Shown here piece by piece: positions 60,980-64,000 of a stretch of 64,000 nt of DNA. Position 1 is the first letter of the stretch. Each line of letters begins with the position of its first letter. Under the pieces are notes generated by a model. It saw nothing but the letters and a program-made list of their open reading frames with translations, had not been told where the DNA came from and searched no databases. Source of the DNA: DASYKT01 sp035995185 (GTDB lineage Bacteria; Acidobacteriota; Blastocatellia; Pyrinomonadales; Pyrinomonadaceae). The DNA is taken from positions 248,001-312,000 of the forward strand of contig DASYKT010000031.1 of the NCBI GenBank assembly GCA_035995185.1, given 5' to 3'. A program made the position numbers and the translations under genes.

Positions 60980-61186
60980 ATGATTTCATCAGACGTTTTG
61001 CGCCGGCTTGGTTTCGACGGTCTATATTCCGGCTCGAAACATCAATTTATGGTCTTCCGGCAACAGCGCCTTACCATACCTTCAAACACAGAATACTCCA
61101 TTCCCCAATTACGAATGATGCTGCGAGAAGTCGAGGAAATTATCGAACGACAAATAACCATCGACGAGTGGGATAAATTAGCATGA
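60980..61186 (+). CDS. HicA-like mRNA interferase toxin
   Basis: 68 residues. A double-stranded-RNA-binding-like fold: VLRRLGFDGLYSGSKHQFMV with the catalytic histidine in the G-S-K-H motif (GSHH in classic HicA), then RLTIPSNTEYSIPQLRMMLR and a C-terminal helix longer than usual. HicA cuts mRNA and is blocked by HicB. The pair overlaps closely with a five-base gap. Placement next to pabB, with no mobile genes, is unusual. Family assignment is by pattern. Confidence 0.65.
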   Translation: MISSDVLRRLGFDGLYSGSKHQFMVFRQQRLTIPSNTEYSIPQLRMMLREVEEIIERQITIDEWDKLA

Positions 61187-61366
61187 TTTAACCAGCCGAT
61201 CCCTACTAAAGACACAAACAAATTAAAAGCGGGCGCAAGCGGCCCTTCCGGACCTGAGAGATGATTATGTCGCAATGTTTCTCTCCCCCTTCCGATCCAC
61301 CAAGGAACTTTTCCTTTCTCCCGGTGTCTAATTTAAAGCTTTCAAAATCTCAACCGGGAGGACGCC

Positions 61367-61834
61367 ATGTCAGAAAACAAGCCCGTCATAAACATCACGC
61401 CGCTGATAGATATCCTGCTGGTGCTGCTGATCATTTTTATGGTGGCGGCACCGCTCAAGCCCCGCAAATTTGATGTCTCGCTGCCCTCGGAGCGAAAAAA
61501 CGACGAGGCAAGGCCGAATCCGTTGACGCTGGTGGTAACGGTGGGCCCCGACCGAACGCTAAAGATCAACACCGAACCCGGCGGAACGATCGACGACCCG
61601 GCGCCACTGACCGCGCGTCTGGGCGAGGTTTTTCGCGGCCGGCTGGAAAACCGCCTCTATGTCGATGAATTGGAAGGGAGGACGGATATCACCGAATCGG
61701 AAAAAGTCGAGCGAACGGTTTTTGTCAAAGCGCACCGGTCTTTGAAATATGGCGAGATCGCCAAAGTGGTGGACGTTTTAAAGGGCGCGGGTGCGACGCC
61801 GATCAGTTTTCAGCTGGATGATCTGGAACGCTAA
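61367..61834 (+). CDS. ExbD/TolR-type biopolymer transport protein
   Basis: 155 residues with a GGGAGG ribosome site. One N-terminal membrane helix with the proton-carrying aspartate (INITPLIDILLVLLIIFMVA), then a periplasmic domain (LTLVVTVGPDRTLKINTEPG) and a C-terminal SLKYGEIAKVVDVLKGAGAT, as expected for ExbD. A 50-residue insertion after the middle strand (DDPAPLTARLGEVFRGRLEN) is longer than usual. No exbB or tonB gene is adjacent. Energises TonB-dependent uptake or the Tol-Pal system. Confidence 0.92.
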   Translation: MSENKPVINITPLIDILLVLLIIFMVAAPLKPRKFDVSLPSERKNDEARPNPLTLVVTVGPDRTLKINTEPGGTIDDPAPLTARLGEVFRGRLENRLYVDELEGRTDITESEKVERTVFVKAHRSLKYGEIAKVVDVLKGAGATPISFQLDDLER

Positions 61835-61929
61835 TTTGGTAAGGGCCGCGGAAAATTTATGCTATAATTTCTTCGTTATTTCGGGGTCTCTCCGCCGAAA
61901 ATCAACCCGCCGTTTGACCGGTTTCTGAG

Positions 61930-62727
61930 ATGGCGAATTACTACAAAGTTTTGAACGTTTCGCGTGCCGCCACCGCCGCCGAATTAAAATCGGCCTATCG
62001 CCGGCTTGCGCGCGAATTACACCCGGACGTTAACGGCGGCTCAAAAGACGCCGCCAAACGCTTTGCCGTGGTGGCCAAGGCCTATGAGGTGCTCAGCGAC
62101 CCGAAAAAACGCTCCCGCTACGATCAAAAACTGGCGGATTCTAACGGCAATTCGGTTTTTTACTCGGAAAACACGCACGCCCAGCGCATCCGCCGGATGG
62201 CGATGGAGCAGAAACTAAACGCCATCGTCGACAAGTTTATCGACCGCGAAAGGCGTGAATCGCTGGCGATGCAGGAATTGATCTTTCCGGTGGTGACGCT
62301 GCTTGTTTCCACCTTTTTTGTCGCCTTTTTTAAGCCGCTTTTTTGGGAAAATTCCGAACCGCTGGGGAAAATACTGATCGTCACGCTTTTCGTCGCCGGG
62401 CTTATCCACCTGATAAACCGTTTAAGAACAGGGTTTTTGCGTTATACCTACGACAATCCGGTGATTCACGACTCGCTTTTCAGCTATGGCGAAGAGCCCG
62501 AAGAAAAGCCGATGTCGCGCATAACGGCCGTCATGCTGCTGCTGGCCGGAATTGCCGTCAGTTTTGTGCTGGGAACGCTGATCGCGGGCCAAATGGACCG
62601 CGTGATCGTAAATATGCAGGCCAGCCTGTTTTCCGCCTCCCTGACGCCCGCGCTGGCTTTTTACCCGCCGATCGCCGTTTTGATAGTCGATGTCACCCAT
62701 ATGATAGTGCTGAAACGGCAAGGCTAA
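61930..62727 (+). CDS. DnaJ-domain protein with four membrane helices
   Basis: 265 residues. The N-terminal J-domain is complete (NYYKVLNVSRAATAAELKSA, HPD in RELHPDVNGG, KAYEVLSDPKKRSRYDQKL). It stimulates a Hsp70. Then a linker and four hydrophobic helices (LIFPVVTLLVSTFFVAFFKP, ILIVTLFVAGLIHLINRLRT, ITAVMLLLAGIAVSFVLGTL, ALAFYPPIAVLIVDVTHMIV). So it is a membrane-tethered J-protein, unlike DnaJ, CbpA or DjlA. The J-domain is on the cytoplasmic side. Function unknown; it could recruit DnaK to membrane proteins. Confidence 0.88.
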   Translation: MANYYKVLNVSRAATAAELKSAYRRLARELHPDVNGGSKDAAKRFAVVAKAYEVLSDPKKRSRYDQKLADSNGNSVFYSENTHAQRIRRMAMEQKLNAIVDKFIDRERRESLAMQELIFPVVTLLVSTFFVAFFKPLFWENSEPLGKILIVTLFVAGLIHLINRLRTGFLRYTYDNPVIHDSLFSYGEEPEEKPMSRITAVMLLLAGIAVSFVLGTLIAGQMDRVIVNMQASLFSASLTPALAFYPPIAVLIVDVTHMIVLKRQG

Positions 62728-62844
62728 AGCGCAAATCTCTTTGACCCCGATCACCGGCCAAAAACAGGAGCCCGCGCACCAGCAAGGGTTAAAAAATAGC
62801 CTCCCACCTACGGCCAGGCTTCTTCGCACCCCTGCTTTGTGTTG

Positions 62845-62990
62845 TCCTAAAGTTGTGGTGCTGAGAAGGAATGTCGTTCGGAATAGATGATAACTGATAG
62901 ATCATAGAGAATAGATCGAATCTTTCAGTTATCATCTATCATCTTTTATCTACTTGCGAATGATGCGAACACCACAGCTTTAGGACACTA
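62845..62990. repeat. Long AT-rich inverted repeat, second copy
   Basis: CTAAAGTTGTGGTGCTGAGA near 62847 faces CACCACAGCTTTAGGA near 62972. Inside, GATGATAACTGATAGATCAT faces CAGTTATCATCTATCATCTT. Homologous with 55255-55378. It fills the 370-base gap before rpsT together with AT-rich sequence; nothing else is seen there. Confidence 0.85.
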
Positions 62991-63099
62991 CCCCTGCTTT
63001 GCGCCCTTGACTTCTTGCCCAATACCCCATATTATTTGAAGTTTGCGTCACAGCAAGTTATTTATAATTGTTTAGTTTTTTGGAGTAGATCAAGAAAAG

Positions 63100-63366
63100 A
63101 TGCCAAATCATAAGTCAGCAGAGAAAAGAGTCCGGCAAAACGAAAAGCGGCGTAATATTAACCGCAGCAACCGCAGCAAATTGCGCACGGCCATCAAAAA
63201 GCTTCGCACCACTATTTCCGCGGGAAATAACAAAGAAGGCCAGGAGCTTTTGAACCCGACCATCGCTTTGATCGATAAAGCGGTCAATAAAGGCGTGCTT
63301 CACAAAAACGCCGCCGCCCGGCATAAATCACGTCTTACCAAGCATATTAACGCCGGCGCCAAATAA
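63100..63366 (+). CDS. rpsT: 30S ribosomal protein S20
   Basis: 88 residues, normal length. Three long basic helices typical of S20: MPNHKSAEKRVRQNEKRRNI, NRSNRSKLRTAIKKLRTTIS, IALIDKAVNKGVLHKNAAAR, then HKSRLTKHI. Binds 16S rRNA early in 30S assembly. Alone, with an intrinsic terminator after it (63392-63413). Confidence 0.97.
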   Translation: MPNHKSAEKRVRQNEKRRNINRSNRSKLRTAIKKLRTTISAGNNKEGQELLNPTIALIDKAVNKGVLHKNAAARHKSRLTKHINAGAK

Positions 63367-63391
63367 GTTTTTAATGTTTTTATGAGGAAAG

Positions 63392-63413
63392 GCCCGCTTT
63401 TAGCGGGCTTTTT
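63392..63413 (+). terminator. Intrinsic terminator of rpsT
   Basis: Stem GCCCGCT (63392-63398), loop TTT, stem AGCGGGC (63402-63408), then TTTTT. Confidence 0.92.
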
Positions 63414-63419
63414 CAATTA

Positions 63420-63475
63420 TTGTAGCGCCAGCGTCCCGCTGGCTGTCGTGCGGGCGTCCCGGCGGCGCTACTAAC
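63420..63475. repeat. GC-rich palindromic repeats after rpsT
   Basis: GTAGCGCCAGCGTCCCGCTG, then GCTG, and GGGCGTCCCGGCGGCGCTAC. Same family as 10955-11064 and 20015-20117. Confidence 0.8.
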
Positions 63476-63594
63476 AAAACCGTTGCCCCTCCCGCCGCCG
63501 CCGTGATATTATTTTTAATATAAATTTAACTTTACAAATGAAAGAAAGATCAGCTTAGTTACCCGATTTTGCCTATGAGAAACCCGAATCTGCC

Positions 63595-63640
63595 GACAGC
63601 CAGTGGCTAACCCCAAGGTTTAACCGATCGACCGGCTGTC
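63595..63640 (+). other. Hairpin in the leader of the small gene at 63665
   Basis: GACAGCC (63595-63601) pairs with GGCTGTC (63634-63640); inside, GGCTAA can pair with TTTAACC apart from one mismatch. It lies 25 bases before the start codon and could be a structured leader. It does not match the c-di-GMP, cobalamin or other riboswitch consensus I know. Confidence 0.4.
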
Positions 63641-63664
63641 TTCGCAATAAAAAGGAGCAAAGAG

Positions 63665-63895
63665 ATGGCTGAACGATCAACTCAAAAATTCGCGCGCACC
63701 AAAAATAACCCTTCCGAAAAAACCTTTTCTTCAACTTTAAAAACAGGTTCAGCCCCGTCCAAATTGAATTTATCGGGCCCTGATAAATTTAACGACGAAT
63801 TTATTTTGGCGCTTTCTCAAAGCTATGAGAACCGGCGGGCCGCGCAGGCCTTCGAATGGGAGTCGATCCGGCGGGGTGGCGCTTTTCTGAGCTAA
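63665..63895 (+). CDS. Small protein of unknown function
   Basis: 76 residues, ATG preceded seven bases earlier by AAAAGGAGC. The first half is disordered-looking and rich in Lys, Ser and Thr (RSTQKFARTKNNPSEKTFSS, then TLKTGSAPSK). The second half may form one amphipathic helix (KFNDEFILALSQSYENRRAA, then QAFEWESIRR). No known family. The very good ribosome site and ordinary composition support it. Nothing is seen from 63896 to the window end. Confidence 0.6.
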   Translation: MAERSTQKFARTKNNPSEKTFSSTLKTGSAPSKLNLSGPDKFNDEFILALSQSYENRRAAQAFEWESIRRGGAFLS

Positions 63896-64000
63896 GTTTA
63901 ACAAAAAATAATATATATAAAATGGGTATTGAATCCTACGGGAGTATTTCCACGAATTCAGCTAATATAAAGTCCAAAGGAACGGATGATAGGAAGTCAT

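Noticed and set aside
63545..63660. c-di-GMP riboswitch in the leader at the right end
   Set aside because: The GACGCAAAGCC-type core and tetraloop receptor pattern are absent; only a simple hairpin is seen.

Overview
The window reads as a piece of an Acidobacteriota chromosome, most likely class Blastocatellia (Pyrinomonadaceae-like). This is inferred from gene content, not from a marker-gene tree: a bacterial alpha-2-macroglobulin carrying a carboxypeptidase-regulatory-like domain of the TonB-receptor type, DUF885 and DUF4199 proteins, M56/BlaI pairs, a meso-DAP-type MurE, and intergenic regions packed with palindromes. Most genes are ordinary core or housekeeping genes. Gene density is high, and nearly every non-coding gap of 100 bases or more holds one or more imperfect inverted repeats.

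Layout. 1-3.2 kb: a partial MBL-fold hydrolase, a small unknown protein, a small Cys-containing protein behind a sigma-54 promoter, a GNAT acetyltransferase and a DHH-type phosphoesterase. 3.3-11 kb: a 1950-residue alpha-2-macroglobulin and L-aspartate oxidase (nadB) with an in-frame palindromic insertion. 11-13.5 kb: a BlaI-type repressor with two palindromic operators, translationally coupled to an M56 sensor protease whose C-terminal domain is a degenerate polysaccharide deacetylase. 13.5-18 kb: two paralogous secreted proteins, a LysM protein, a BON-like lipoprotein, and aroK-aroA. 18-25 kb: a DUF885 protein, an anti-sigma/STAS pair, a TPR protein, a PDZ protein and a 1-Cys peroxiredoxin. 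25-31 kb: a RAYT transposase with its own palindromes, an aminotransferase, a CapD/PglF-type dehydratase and a polysaccharide export protein. 31-39 kb: an XRE regulator, a FadR-like TetR/acyl-CoA synthetase operon with a FadR-type box, a class A beta-lactamase-fold protein, ankyrin, VOC and DUF4199 proteins, a membrane-anchored LuxR regulator and an O-fucosyltransferase-like protein. 39-48 kb: tRNA-Ser, three TlpA-like thioredoxins, recF, a DUF433 protein, a DsbA-like protein, gyrB, nadA and a ferredoxin. 48-55 kb: a secreted alpha/beta hydrolase, an IS3-family element, clpX-clpP-tig and tRNA-Leu. 55-64 kb: murE, a PilZ protein, an APC permease, pabB, hicBA, exbD, a membrane J-domain protein, rpsT and a small unknown protein.

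Functional links. nadB and nadA give the two steps from aspartate to quinolinate, but 35 kb apart. aroA/aroK and pabB belong to chorismate metabolism and folate synthesis. tig-clpP-clpX is the classic protein-quality-control cluster. The TetR/acyl-CoA synthetase pair carries a textbook-looking operator.

The observations most worth following up are: (a) the M56 sensor with a catalytically degenerate polysaccharide-deacetylase domain beneath twin BlaI operators; (b) a roughly 310-base dispersed non-coding element present in two diverged, inverted copies (35581-35893 and 47606-47918) whose terminal stem-loop architecture is kept while its sequence changes; (c) the alpha-2-macroglobulin with pseudopilin-like and TonB-receptor-like insertions; (d) the in-frame palindrome inside nadB; (e) the RAYT with matched palindromes in a genome full of other palindrome families. 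I see no CRISPR array, prophage or recognisable defence island.
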